Shown piece by piece: positions 33,498-42,626 of a DNA stretch of 56,468 nucleotides (position 1 is its first letter; each line of letters begins with the position of its first letter). The notes under the pieces were generated by a model, which had not been told where the DNA came from, ran no database searches, and worked only from the letters and a program-made list of their open reading frames with translations. The DNA comes from Bacteroidota bacterium (lineage in GTDB: Bacteria > Bacteroidota > Ignavibacteria > UBA10030 > UBA8401). The DNA lies in assembly GCA_008933835.1 (NCBI GenBank), contig WBUG01000016.1, positions 1 through 56,468 on the forward strand, given 5' to 3'. Made by a program: the position numbers and the translations under genes.

Positions 33498-35759
33498 TCA
33501 TCGGCGAATGACGGCGACCTTGGCCGTGCCCGTCTGGGCTCCGGTGCGGTCGTGCGCCACAATGATGTAGATGCCGGACGCTACGGTGCGTCCTTCGCCG
33601 TCGGTGCAGTCCCACAGCGCCCGTCCGCCTCCCTGCGCGGGGAATTGCCGCAGTACCTTGCCGTACACAGTGAGCACTTTCACCGTGCTCTCCTCCACCA
33701 GCCCGCGGATCTCCACCTGCCGGTGCTCCGGAAGATAAACGGGATTTGGTGAAAGAGCAATGGAAGAAATCGCCGTCGCCGGTTCCACGGCGGTCATTTC
33801 CAGACTCGAAAGACCTTTTTCGGTGCCGATGTAGGCGATACCGCGCGTACGGTCGAACGCGATGGAAAAGATGGCGTTATCGGCCAGTTTTCCGCCGGTG
33901 TTCTCCACCGTGTATTGGTCCAGCAGCTGCGTCCCGTCCGGCGACAGTATGAAGACCCCCTTGGAGGTCCCGACCCACTTGTTGTTCAGCGGGTCCACCG
34001 CCACGGCGTAGACGAACTGGTCGCGCACTGCCCCCACGAAGACTTCGGACAGCCGGCGCGCCGGGTCGGACGGGTCCGTGACGATGGTGATACCGGAGGA
34101 GGTGCCGAGCCATACGTCGCCGTTCCGGTCCATGGCGATGCAGGTGACGTACGACGAGGTGAGCCCGTTCGCGACGGTGAGGGTCCCCCAGTTGTTGACG
34201 TCGTTCGGCAGCGTCCCGCGTTCGTTGTAGAAGGTGAGGGTCTGGTCGTTGGAGAAATCGCGCGCCGCGTTGGTGAACCACTTGGTGCCGTTGCGGTCGA
34301 TGATCAGGTCGAACATGTACCAGTCCGCGGCGTTCCCGAAGGGGCTCCGGCGGTGGACCGTCCATGTGCTGTCGGGCGCCATGCGCCACAGCACGGAATC
34401 GGAGCGGCTGGCGCGGAAGACGTTCACCCACACGCTCCCGTCACGGTCGACCGCCGTCCCTCCCGGAACGATGTAGTTGAGGTTCTCGCTGATGCCGACG
34501 AATCCCGGTGAGACACGCCCGAAGGTGCGGACGAGGTCCCCCGCGGCGTTCGCGAGCACAAGGCCGCTTCCCCAGGTGCCGATCCATGCCGAATGGTTCG
34601 GTCCGATCTCGACATTGAAGCAGTCGTTGGAGGAGACCAGTCCCTCATTGCCGGTGTGATAATTGCGCCAGCGTTCACCGTCGTACCGGTAGAAGCCCTT
34701 TCCGTTGGAGCGGCCGGAGACGGCCCACACCACGCCGCGCGAGTCCACCGCGATCTGGTAGAAGCTGTTGGAGCGGGGACCGTTCGGAAAGTATGTGCGC
34801 CACTGACGCCGGAGCGGATCGAACACCGCGGCACCGTTCTGCGCGAAGGCGGTCACCGGAACGTTGCCCGCCGCGATGGCGCCTCCCGCGGCGGCATCGG
34901 TGACCGGATCCGACAGCACCGACAGGACGCCGGCGGACGAATAGGACTGCAGCACGGAGGAGCCGAAGAGGACGAGCGCGCTGTCGGTCTGCCCGACGAT
35001 GCGCACCCCCGCGGCGACGGCGGGGACGGGAACGAACGCGCTGCCGTCGAACCGGAGGAGTCCGGAGGAGGTCCCGGCGTAGAGGCTGCCGGAGAGCGTA
35101 CCGAACGAAGTGCCGGTGACGTCCGCGGAGAGGAGCTCCCACGATTCGGGCGCGGCGAGGTTCACCGCCGAGGGTTTCGAGACGGCGATGCCGCGGTTCG
35201 TGGCGGCAGCGACGCGGCCGGCGTGCAGCGCCGCCGCGGCGACGGAGGGCTGCGAAGCGGTGGCGAAGTTGATGTACGTGTCGACGAACTCGAAGCGGTC
35301 GAGCGAGAAGAGGGCGATACCGAACGCCGTGGCGATGTAGAGGCGGTCGCCGGCGACGGTGAAGGAGCGGATGGTGCGGTCCGCCCGGCCGGAGAGCGTG
35401 ATGTCCGTGATGGCGGTCCAGACGCCGGTGCGCGGATCGAACACGTCGATGGCGCCGGAGGCCTGGCCGGTCCACACGCGGTGCGACGGGTCGATGGCGA
35501 TGGCGGTGACGTCGTTGGACGTGAGTCCGTCCGCGGTGGTGTAGCGGACGTAGGAGGAGTCCGCCGGATCGAAGCGGAAGACGCCGCCCGCGGTGGCGGC
35601 CCACAGCACGGCCCCGTCCGCCGCCACGGCGCGTGCGGAGCGCATGTCGGTGTGCACGCGCCAGGCGCCGATGCCCGCATGCGCGGAACGGACCGGCGCT
35701 CCGGCGAGGAGCAGGATGACAAGGAGGGTGACGGGGACGGAACGACCGGCAGCGGACAT
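33498..35759 (-). CDS. PorZ-like two-propeller T9SS component
   Basis: ATG at 35759 chosen (AAAGGGAT upstream; signal peptide follows). 753 residues, close to PorZ of Porphyromonas. After the signal the protein opens IGAWRVHTDMRSARAVAADG...LWAATAGGVFRFD, then many 'VWxGTxxGixxF' propeller blades in two groups (about 35-330 and 340-640). A C-terminal sorting-type beta domain follows (about 665-753: ALSPNPVYLPEHRQVEIRGL...VYGKVLRQF...ASGIYIIVA). PorZ helps the T9SS attachment complex deliver anionic lipopolysaccharide to cargo. Assignment rests on architecture and opening sequence; a generic propeller cargo protein is the alternative. ribH lies upstream on the same strand. Confidence 0.72.
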   Translation of the reverse strand: MSAAGRSVPVTLLVILLLAGAPVRSAHAGIGAWRVHTDMRSARAVAADGAVLWAATAGGVFRFDPADSSYVRYTTADGLTSNDVTAIAIDPSHRVWTGQASGAIDVFDPRTGVWTAITDITLSGRADRTIRSFTVAGDRLYIATAFGIALFSLDRFEFVDTYINFATASQPSVAAAALHAGRVAAATNRGIAVSKPSAVNLAAPESWELLSADVTGTSFGTLSGSLYAGTSSGLLRFDGSAFVPVPAVAAGVRIVGQTDSALVLFGSSVLQSYSSAGVLSVLSDPVTDAAAGGAIAAGNVPVTAFAQNGAAVFDPLRRQWRTYFPNGPRSNSFYQIAVDSRGVVWAVSGRSNGKGFYRYDGERWRNYHTGNEGLVSSNDCFNVEIGPNHSAWIGTWGSGLVLANAAGDLVRTFGRVSPGFVGISENLNYIVPGGTAVDRDGSVWVNVFRASRSDSVLWRMAPDSTWTVHRRSPFGNAADWYMFDLIIDRNGTKWFTNAARDFSNDQTLTFYNERGTLPNDVNNWGTLTVANGLTSSYVTCIAMDRNGDVWLGTSSGITIVTDPSDPARRLSEVFVGAVRDQFVYAVAVDPLNNKWVGTSKGVFILSPDGTQLLDQYTVENTGGKLADNAIFSIAFDRTRGIAYIGTEKGLSSLEMTAVEPATAISSIALSPNPVYLPEHRQVEIRGLVEESTVKVLTVYGKVLRQFPAQGGGRALWDCTDGEGRTVASGIYIIVAHDRTGAQTGTAKVAVIRR

Positions 35760-35822
35760 ACGGATGATCCCTTTCTCGACTGTACTACCCATGTATCAAC
35801 GCGGAATCCGTCGTCCTTTCGG

Positions 35823-36311
35823 TCAAAGAGAGGTCTGTGCGAAGAGGTCGGCCATCTGCACGGCGCCGAGGGCGGCGTCGTAGCCTTTGTTCCCCACCGA
35901 GCCGCCGGCGCGTTCCATCGCCTGTTCGAACGTGTCGGTGGTGAGCACGCCGAACATCACCGGAACGCCGCGCTGACGCGCCACGTCGCCGATGCCGCGG
36001 GCGCATTCCTGGCAGATGAAATCGAAGTGGGGGGTCTCGCCGCGGACGACCGCGCCGAGGCACACCACGGCGCTGTACCGTTTCTGCGCGGTGACGTGCG
36101 CGGCGACCTGCGGCAGTTCGTACGCGCCGGGACAGAAGAAGACCTCCACGCTGCGCGGGATGTCGACGCCGTTCTTGCGGAAACACTGGAGCGCGCCGTC
36201 AAGGAGGCGGTCGGTGACGGTCTGGTTGAACCGGCTGACGATGACGGCGAAGGTGCGTCCTTCCGTGCGGAGGGCGCCGTCGAAGATACGGGGGGAATCG
36301 TACGTGGTCAT
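35823..36311 (-). CDS. ribH: 6,7-dimethyl-8-ribityllumazine synthase
   Basis: 162 residues with VSRFNQTVTDRLLDGAL, the phosphate/ligand loop PGAYELP, CLGAVVRGETPHFDFIC with the catalytic histidine, and GVLTTDTFEQAMERAGG. It makes the lumazine precursor of riboflavin. No other rib genes are nearby. It lies between the PHP phosphoesterase and the PorZ-like gene. Confidence 0.97.
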   Translation of the reverse strand: MTTYDSPRIFDGALRTEGRTFAVIVSRFNQTVTDRLLDGALQCFRKNGVDIPRSVEVFFCPGAYELPQVAAHVTAQKRYSAVVCLGAVVRGETPHFDFICQECARGIGDVARQRGVPVMFGVLTTDTFEQAMERAGGSVGNKGYDAALGAVQMADLFAQTSL

Positions 36312-36333
36312 ACCGCTGTGCTGGGGAACTCGG

Positions 36334-37167
36334 TCATTGGGGCGATTGCTGGGAGAAGAGACGGCGCTTCATCATGCCGACCTTTCCCTCATCAATATAG
36401 TAAGAACCGAGCACATCATCATCATTTTTCTTCCCGCCGTGGAAGTCCGAGCCGCCGCTCTCCAGCAGGTAGTACTCCCCCACCACGCCGCGGTAGTGCG
36501 CGGTGTGCGCCGGCGTGTGCGAGGGATGGATGGTCTCGATGCCGTCCAGGCCGCTCTTGATGAGACGGATGACCGCCTCGTCCGGCGTGTACCGTCCCGG
36601 ATGGGCGAGGAACGAGAGGCCGCCGGAGGAGGAGATGAGCTTGATGGCGTCCTCCGGCGAGAGGTTGAACTTCTTCTCGAACGCCGGTCCGCCGTTGCCG
36701 ATGAAGCGTTCGAACGCCTCCTGGTACGACTGGATGTATCCCTTCTCGACCATGGCCGAGGCGATGTGCGGACGCCCGACGGAACCGGTGCCGGCGCGCT
36801 GCATGACGGAGTCGATGGAGAGGGGGACGTTGATGCTGTTGAGCTTGGCGACGATGCGCTCGGCGCGCTTGATGCGTTCGCGGCGGAAGAATTCGAGGTA
36901 CTCCTGGAGGCGGGCGCTGGTGTAATCGATGAAGTAGCCGAGGATGTGAACGTCCTTCTCGTCCACCATCGCGCTGAGTTCGACGCCGGGGATGACCTCC
37001 ACGCCGAACTCCTTGCCGTACGCGATGGCGTCCGGGAAGGCGGCCACGCTGTCATGGTCCGTGATGGCGATGACGGAGAGGCCGCGCTGCTTGCATCGTT
37101 TCACCAGTTCGTACGGGGAGAACACCCCGTCCGAGCAGGTGGTATGCATGTGAAGGTCCGCTTTCAC
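36334..37167 (-). CDS. PHP-domain phosphoesterase (YciV/RNase AM-like)
   Basis: GTG start at 37167; 277 residues. Metal-binding PHP motifs are complete: ADLHMHTTCSDG near 3-14, AITDHDSV near 34-41, PGVELSA, DVHILGYFID, FLAHPGRYTPDEAV and the final GGSDFHGG. The family includes 3',5'-nucleoside bisphosphate phosphatase and 5'-RNA-trimming enzymes. It is probably cytoplasmic. It is likely in one unit with the Crp/Fnr gene upstream (60 bp gap) and ribH downstream (22 bp gap). Confidence 0.9.
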   Translation of the reverse strand: MKADLHMHTTCSDGVFSPYELVKRCKQRGLSVIAITDHDSVAAFPDAIAYGKEFGVEVIPGVELSAMVDEKDVHILGYFIDYTSARLQEYLEFFRRERIKRAERIVAKLNSINVPLSIDSVMQRAGTGSVGRPHIASAMVEKGYIQSYQEAFERFIGNGGPAFEKKFNLSPEDAIKLISSSGGLSFLAHPGRYTPDEAVIRLIKSGLDGIETIHPSHTPAHTAHYRGVVGEYYLLESGGSDFHGGKKNDDDVLGSYYIDEGKVGMMKRRLFSQQSPQ

Positions 37168-37227
37168 GCCGATGGTCCGTTGTTCCGTTCCTGCACCCGA
37201 CCGCCCGACCGCCCGACGGCGGCGCGG

Positions 37228-37914
37228 TCACACATGCATCGTCTTGAACGCTTCGTAATCGTTGATGATGAGCTTGCTCCCCTGCATCTGCATGTATCCC
37301 TTCTTGATGAACTTATGGATCATGCGGGAGATAGTCTCGCGCGACGTTCCGGCCATGTTGGCCAGGTCCTGCTGCAGCGGCAGTTCGTCGATCTCGACCT
37401 TGCCCTTGCGGAAGACCCCCACGTCGTCCGCCAGCTGGAGGATGACGGTGGCGACGCGGCCGGAGGCGTCCTTCAGCGAAAGGCTCTTGATCTGCGCGTC
37501 CGCCTTCCGGAGGCGGCTGGTCATCTCGCGCAGCAGCGCGATGGCGACCGTGGGATAGTCCGCGAGCGCCTTGAGGAAGTCGCCGCGGTGGATCATGAAC
37601 AGCTCGGATTTGGAGGTGGCGACCACCGAGGCGGAACGGGTGAGTCCGTCCAGGATGGCCATTTCGCCGAAGAAGTCGCTCTCGCCGAGGATGGAGAGGA
37701 TGACCTCCCGGCCGTCGTCGTCCATCCGGACGATCTTCACCTTGCCGGAGATGATGACGAAGAGGGCGGCGCCCGTCTCCTCTTCCAGCAGGATGATCCC
37801 ACCCTTCTTGTACTTCTTGCGGACCCCGAGCTGGGCGATGCGCTCGAGTTCCTTATCGTTCAATTCGCTGAAAATGGGAACGTTCCGAAGGACATCGATC
37901 TCGTTGTTCATCAT
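37228..37914 (-). CDS. Crp/Fnr-family transcriptional regulator
   Basis: 228 residues. The N-terminal cyclic-nucleotide-binding barrel (about 12-130: YKKGGIILLEEETGAALFVIISGKVKI, GEMAILDGLTRSASVVA) is joined by a dimer helix to a Crp-type winged helix (about 165-220) with QQDLANMAGTSRETISRMIHKF. No Fnr-like cysteine cluster is present. The effector is unknown: the ISGKVKI...FFGEMAILD...RSASVVA pocket has the R-S pair compatible with cAMP-type ligands. A strong promoter lies about 45 bp upstream. It may regulate the downstream PHP and ribH genes in the same unit. Confidence 0.93.
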   Translation of the reverse strand: MMNNEIDVLRNVPIFSELNDKELERIAQLGVRKKYKKGGIILLEEETGAALFVIISGKVKIVRMDDDGREVILSILGESDFFGEMAILDGLTRSASVVATSKSELFMIHRGDFLKALADYPTVAIALLREMTSRLRKADAQIKSLSLKDASGRVATVILQLADDVGVFRKGKVEIDELPLQQDLANMAGTSRETISRMIHKFIKKGYMQMQGSKLIINDYEAFKTMHV

Positions 37915-37960
37915 GGCCGTGGGGACTGATGGTCAGAACAGGTCGCCTAAAGTCAGGCTT

Positions 37961-37989
37961 AATATAGAGCGTGTTGTGATGAAAGTCAA
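37961..37989 (-). promoter_or_regulatory. sigma-70-type promoter of the Crp/Fnr gene
   Basis: On the minus strand TTGACT (37989-37984), a 17-base spacer, TATATT (37966-37961), about 47 bp before the ATG. Identical boxes to the yceD operon promoter. Confidence 0.75.
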
Positions 37990-38016
37990 GGTAACGGAAA
38001 TCAGTCATCCCCCTTC

Positions 38017-38053
38017 AAAAAAATGCCGTACCGAAGCGTCGTCCGGTACGGCA
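38017..38053 (-). terminator. Rho-independent terminator of glnS
   Basis: Arms TGCCGTACCG (38024-38033) and CGGTACGGCA (38044-38053) pair perfectly; on the minus strand seven Ts follow. Confidence 0.9.
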
Positions 38054-38074
38054 CACGTCGGTACGGCGTCCGCC

Positions 38075-39763
38075 CTACGGCTGTCCGCTCTTCTTCTCGA
38101 TCTTCGCCCAGGCGTCCTTCAGCGTGACGATGCGGTTGAACACCGGCGCACCGGGAGCGCTCTCCTTCGGGTCCGCAGAGAAGTACCCGAGCCGTTCGAA
38201 CTGGTAGCGTTCACCCTCTTTCGCCTGCGCCAGCATCGGCTCCAGCTTCGCGCCGGTGAGCAGCGTGAGGGAGCCGGGATTGAGGTTGGAGAGGAAGTCC
38301 TGCCCCTCGTCCGTGTCGTCCGGGTCCTCTTTCAGGAAGAGACGGTCGTAGAGCCGCACGGGGGCGGACACGGCATGCCGGGCGGAGACCCAGTGGACGG
38401 TCGCCTTCACCTTGCGGCTGGCTCCGGCCATGCCGCTCTTCGATTCAGGGTCATAGGTGCAGCGCACTTCGGTCACGTTCCCCTGCGCGTCCTTCACCAC
38501 GTCGTGGCATTTGATGATATAGGCGTACTTCAGCCGCACCTCGGTCCCGGGCGACAGCCGGTGGTACTTCGGCGGCGGCACTTCGCGGAAGTCGTCCTGT
38601 TCGATGTACAGTTCCCGCCCGAACGGCACCCGGCGCGTGCCGGCCGCCTCGTTCTCGGGATTGTTCACCGCTTCGCACTCCTCGGACGTGCCTTCCGGAT
38701 AGTTGGTGATGACCACCTTGAGGGGATGGAGCACCGCCATGGCGCGCGGCGCCCGCACATTCAGGTCCTCGCGCACGGCGTACTCCAGCAGGGCCACGTC
38801 GATGACGGTGTCGCGCTTCGCCACGCCGATGATGTCGCAGAAGGCGCGGATGGACTCCGGCGTGTAGCCGCGGCGGCGGTAGCCGGCGATGGTGGGCATA
38901 CGCGGATCGTCCCAGCCGGCGACGTGCTTCTCCTGCACCAGCCGGAGCAGTTTCCGCTTGCTCAGCACGGTGTAGCTGAGGTTCAGCCGGGCGAACTCGA
39001 TCTGCTGCGGATGGTAGACCCCCAGTTCGTCCAGGTACCAATCATAGAGCGGACGGTGGTTCTCGAACTCCAGTGTGCAGATGGAATGGGTGATCCCTTC
39101 GAAAGAGTCCTCCAGTCCGTGCGCCCAGTCGTAGGTGGGATAGATGCACCACGCATCCCCCTGCCGGTGATGCCGTTCATGCACGATGCGGTACATGATG
39201 GGGTCGCGCAGGTTCATGTTCGGCGACGCCATGTCGATCTTCGCGCGCAGCGTCTTCCCGCCGTTGGGGAACTCCCCCGCCCGCATGCGGGCGAAGAGGT
39301 CCAGATTCTCCTCCACGGTGCGGTTCCGGAAGGGACTGTCGGTGCCGGGCTCGGTGAGGGTGCCGCGGGTCGCGCGGATCTGCTCCGCCGTCAGGTCGCA
39401 GACGTACGCCTTCCCCTTCCGGATGAGCTGAACGGCGAGCTCATACATCTTCCCGAAATAGTCCGAGGCGAAGAGGATGCGCTCCCCGAAGTCACCGCCG
39501 AGCCACCGCACGTCATCCACGATGGAATCGACGTACTCCTGTTCCTCCTTCTCCGGATTGGTGTCGTCGAACCGGAGATTGAACTTCCCGCCGTACTCCG
39601 CCGCGATGCCGTTGTTCAGACAGATGGACTTCGCGTGGCCGATGTGCAGATAGCCGTTCGGTTCGGGGGGGAACCGGGTGTGGACCCGCCCCTGGAACTT
39701 CCCCGTCTTCAGGTCTTCGTTGATGATGTCGCGGATGAAATCCGTTCGTTCTCGTTCTTCCAT
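38075..39763 (-). CDS. glnS: glutaminyl-tRNA synthetase
   Basis: ATG at 39763, giving 562 residues beginning [18 protein letters not shown]; the frame continues upstream only through a palindromic repeat. HIGH motif [15 protein letters not shown] near 34-46, KMSKS equivalent VLSKRKL near 262, and FDDTNPEKE. The two anticodon-binding beta-barrels at the C-terminus are complete. It charges tRNA-Gln directly, so the organism does not depend wholly on the GatCAB route for Gln-tRNA. Confidence 0.96.
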   Translation of the reverse strand: MEERERTDFIRDIINEDLKTGKFQGRVHTRFPPEPNGYLHIGHAKSICLNNGIAAEYGGKFNLRFDDTNPEKEEQEYVDSIVDDVRWLGGDFGERILFASDYFGKMYELAVQLIRKGKAYVCDLTAEQIRATRGTLTEPGTDSPFRNRTVEENLDLFARMRAGEFPNGGKTLRAKIDMASPNMNLRDPIMYRIVHERHHRQGDAWCIYPTYDWAHGLEDSFEGITHSICTLEFENHRPLYDWYLDELGVYHPQQIEFARLNLSYTVLSKRKLLRLVQEKHVAGWDDPRMPTIAGYRRRGYTPESIRAFCDIIGVAKRDTVIDVALLEYAVREDLNVRAPRAMAVLHPLKVVITNYPEGTSEECEAVNNPENEAAGTRRVPFGRELYIEQDDFREVPPPKYHRLSPGTEVRLKYAYIIKCHDVVKDAQGNVTEVRCTYDPESKSGMAGASRKVKATVHWVSARHAVSAPVRLYDRLFLKEDPDDTDEGQDFLSNLNPGSLTLLTGAKLEPMLAQAKEGERYQFERLGYFSADPKESAPGAPVFNRIVTLKDAWAKIEKKSGQP

Positions 39764-39849
39764 AGTGCTGCAGTTCCCTTTCCGTGGGGAAAAGTACGGA
39801 AAAACGGTGATTTTCGGAAGGATGAAAAAGGATAAACAACGGACATCGG

Positions 39850-39900
39850 GGATGGTGACAGTCACCTTCAGGAAATGATGGGTGGTGACTGTCACCATCC
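39850..39900. repeat. pair of GGTGACnGTCACC palindromes, also one 17-bp-arm inverted repeat
   Basis: GGTGACAGTCACC at 39854-39866 and GGTGACTGTCACC at 39884-39896 are each self-complementary and 30 bp apart. Together with flanking bases they form a larger inverted repeat with 17-bp perfect arms (39850-39866 and 39884-39900). They lie 90-135 bp above the glnS start. They could be operators or a REP-like element. Confidence 0.7.
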
Positions 39901-39918
39901 GACGCTTCAGAGCTCGCT

Positions 39919-39948
39919 GAACGGTGGGTCGACCTTCCCCCGCCGTTC
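39919..39948. repeat. GAACGGTGGG/CCCGCCGTTC hairpin, single copy
   Basis: Same family as the hairpins at 1-30 and 2062-2092. It lies just downstream of the Asp-box T9SS gene (stop at 39987, minus strand) and could serve as its terminator; there is no clear T run. Confidence 0.7.
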
Positions 39949-39986
39949 TTTGTGCTCTTAGTGTGAGTCCGGTTTGAAGACCGGAC

Positions 39987-42032
39987 CTACTTCATTAACG
40001 TCATTTTGATGACGCTGCTGTAACTGCCGCTGCTCAGCCGGGCGAAGTAGATGCCGCTCGGCAGGTGCGACGCATCGAAGGAGGCGGTCCGTGTGCCGGC
40101 GTTCTGCATGCCGTTGACGAGCGTGGCGACCTCTTTGCCCAGGATGTCGTACACCGTCAGCGCGGCATGTCCCGCCGACGGCAGCGAGTAGCGGATGGTC
40201 GTCGCGGGGTTGAAGGGATTCGGATAGTTCTGTGTCAGCTCGAACGCGGCCGGAGCTCCGTCCTTCCGGCGCACCGACGTGATCATCTCGGTGATGGAAC
40301 GTTTCCATATCCCGGAGCTGGTGCCGATGTAGAGTGCACCATTGTCCAGGAACATCGCCGAGACGACGCCCGTCGGCATGCCGGTGTTCGCGGCCTTCCA
40401 TATCGTGTCCTTTTGATTCATCACATACACTCCGTCCCCGTACGTGCCGGCGAACAGGAACTCGTTCACGGTGACAAGAGACGCGACCCCCGCGGGAAGT
40501 CCGATGGAGCGTTTCTTCCAGGTCGCACCGTTGTCCGTGCTGAGGAAGACGCCGGAATAACTGGCGGCATACAGCCGGGAGCCGTTGCCGTACATCGCGG
40601 TGATGATGGCGGTGTTGGGGATGCCGGCACCGGCGTACGTCCACAATGCGCCGTTGTTGGTGGAGCGGAAGATGCCGCTGTCGTTCACGGCGCAGAAGAG
40701 GGACCCGTTATGTGCCGCCATCGTGTTGATGTAGCCGACGGCCGGAAGCCCGGTGGTCCGGCGCACCCATGCCGACCCGACCCGTTCGTACACCCCGCGC
40801 GAGCCCAGACAGAACAGTCCCGGGTTCTTCACGAACTGATGCACCGCGTGTTGGGCGCCGAGCCCGACCGTGTCCGTTCCCCAGCTCAATCCCGCATCGG
40901 TGGAAAGGTATATCCCCAGGTTGGTACCGAGCCGGAACGCGGCACTGTCCGCGAAGAAGCGGCTGGTGATGACGTTCTTCACGCTGTTCGGGTTCGGATT
41001 CCAGGTGAGACCGCTGTTGATGCTCGTGAAAAGACCGCTCGTGGCGGTGGCAGCCGTGAACTCCCCGTTCGCGCGGCCGATGTATACCACCTGGGTCCCG
41101 GTGATACCGGTGTTCATATCCGTCCATGTCGTACCGGCATTGGTGGAGAACGAGATCCCCCAATTGGTGCCGGCGAAGATGTTCGGTCCGCGGGCGGTGA
41201 GGGACCGGACGGCACCCGAGGGAAGCGCGCCGGTCTTCGTCCAGTTTTCGCCGCCGTCGGTCGAACGGTAGGCGCCGTCCGAGCCGGTGCCGACGTACAG
41301 GTTCCCGCCGTTCGCGAGGATGCTATAGTTGATCTGCGCGATGCCCGAACCTTTCACGGCGGCCCAACTTCTGCCGGTGTCGGGCGAGACGTAGACGCCG
41401 TTGGAAGCGGAGACGTACAGTTTCGTGCCGAGCAGAGCGCCGCCGGTAGCCCACACCGAACCGTTCAGCAGCGTATCGGCGATCTTCCACGTGCCGCCGT
41501 TGTTCGTACTGCGGAAGAGCCCTTTCGTGGTGCCGGCGAAGAGCACATTCCCGACGGCGAAGATGGTCTTGAACTCGCGGTCACCGATCGAGGTATCCTT
41601 GGCGCTCCAGCTTTTTCCCAGGTCGGTCGAACGGTGCATTCCATGGAAGGTGCCGGCGAAGATCATCGAGTCTTTGGCGAAGACAGCGACGGCGTATTCG
41701 ATGGTTCCGGTGGAGTCGAGCCTGGTCCAGGTAACGCCGGCGTTCGTCGAGACGAACGGACCGGAACTGGTGGCGGCGTAGACCCCTCCTGTTCCCTGCT
41801 GCAGATTGATGACGACGGCTCCGAGGGGGATACCGCTGGCCTGCGCCCAGGTGACGCCGTCATTGGTCGTGCGGTAGATCCCGGACATGGTGGCGGCCAT
41901 AACGGTGGTGCCGGACGTGGCGAGTCCATTGACGGACGCGCCGTACGGACCGCCGGTCTGAAGCCATTGGGAAGAGGCCGAGGAGGCCAAGATCAGCGCC
42001 GTACCGAACAGACGGAAGAGAATGCGTTTCAT
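39987..42032 (-). CDS. secreted T9SS cargo protein with about eleven Asp-box repeats
   Basis: ATG at 42032 (GGAG seven bases before; signal peptide [21 protein letters not shown] follows). 681 residues. From about 35 to 560 the chain repeats an Asp-box pattern S-T/x-N/D-x-G-x-x-W roughly every 40-50 residues (for example [48 protein letters not shown]), as in sortilin/sialidase-like propellers. Sialidase catalytic residues are not apparent, so it is probably a binding propeller. The T9SS type A domain ends it ([42 protein letters not shown]). It carries the conserved upstream block shared with the LamG gene at 51564-52868. Confidence 0.87.
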   Translation of the reverse strand: MKRILFRLFGTALILASSASSQWLQTGGPYGASVNGLATSGTTVMAATMSGIYRTTNDGVTWAQASGIPLGAVVINLQQGTGGVYAATSSGPFVSTNAGVTWTRLDSTGTIEYAVAVFAKDSMIFAGTFHGMHRSTDLGKSWSAKDTSIGDREFKTIFAVGNVLFAGTTKGLFRSTNNGGTWKIADTLLNGSVWATGGALLGTKLYVSASNGVYVSPDTGRSWAAVKGSGIAQINYSILANGGNLYVGTGSDGAYRSTDGGENWTKTGALPSGAVRSLTARGPNIFAGTNWGISFSTNAGTTWTDMNTGITGTQVVYIGRANGEFTAATATSGLFTSINSGLTWNPNPNSVKNVITSRFFADSAAFRLGTNLGIYLSTDAGLSWGTDTVGLGAQHAVHQFVKNPGLFCLGSRGVYERVGSAWVRRTTGLPAVGYINTMAAHNGSLFCAVNDSGIFRSTNNGALWTYAGAGIPNTAIITAMYGNGSRLYAASYSGVFLSTDNGATWKKRSIGLPAGVASLVTVNEFLFAGTYGDGVYVMNQKDTIWKAANTGMPTGVVSAMFLDNGALYIGTSSGIWKRSITEMITSVRRKDGAPAAFELTQNYPNPFNPATTIRYSLPSAGHAALTVYDILGKEVATLVNGMQNAGTRTASFDASHLPSGIYFARLSSGSYSSVIKMTLMK

Positions 42033-42075
42033 ATCGCTCCTGCGATTGATGGTGGGGGAGGTGAACACCGTCAAC

Positions 42076-42117
42076 CTAGCGGAAGAAGAGGAGCGGAAAA
42101 CCTATATGAAGATATGG
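42076..42117 (-). promoter_or_regulatory. conserved upstream block A of a T9SS cargo gene
   Basis: On the minus strand: CCATATCTTCATATAGG, 16 bases, TTCCGCTAG, ending 44 bp before the ATG. The block at 52916-52957 has the same elements at identical spacing (ATATAGG-N16-TTCCGCTAG with a palindromic CTATATC/GATATAG just above). The shared block suggests one regulator, or one alternative promoter type, for both cargo genes. Confidence 0.6.
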
Positions 42118-42626
42118 AACAGCGGGGATGTGAGGCGTGTCATGCCCGGCGGGATGCAGAGCAGGAGCGGTGAGGAGCGTTCCTCAGCGCAGGAACGGGA
42201 AGCGGGTACGTCTTTGGATGAGCCCGATAGCAGTCTTTGTCGACCTCCTCTTCAGAAGTTGCAGAACGGCGGGTCGAGTTACCCCCGCCGTTCTTTGTGC
42301 CCACCTACGCGGTATACAGCACCGTTCCGGTAAAAAGCACCGGAATCCAAAAAACGGACTTCGGTGGGTGAACCCACCTGCGCACAAGAAACGTGTTTCG
42401 GTATTATGCACCGGAACACACAAAGCGTGCTTCGGTGGGTGAACCTTTGCGGGTATCTCTGGCCATCACGTTAACGCAGAGTGATGGAGTACGTTTTGTT
42501 GGGTTGCTCTGCGGATCTCCGATGATATTGAGCTGAGGCGTCTCACCGTTCTTTGCGCCCACCTGTGCACTGAAAAACGTGCTTCGGTGGATACATCTTT
42601 GCGTGAGTCCGGTCAGGAGACCGGAC
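42118..42626. repeat. non-coding region with hairpin repeats
   Basis: No gene is supported. A perfect AGAACGGCGGG/CCCGCCGTTCT hairpin at 42263-42294 belongs to the window-wide GAACGG family. From about 42300 to 42605 there are three degenerate copies of a roughly 70-bp unit with 'cccacctgcgcac' on one side and 'gcttcggtgggtgaacc' on the other (the latter at 42359 and 42430, 71 bp apart, and partly at 42582). The pattern resembles the other palindromic intergenic repeats. Confidence 0.6.

Noticed and set aside
38075-39898. Frameshifts or pseudogenes among housekeeping genes
   Set aside because: glnS, gcvP, the fab genes, clpPX and others all read through at full family length with intact motifs.
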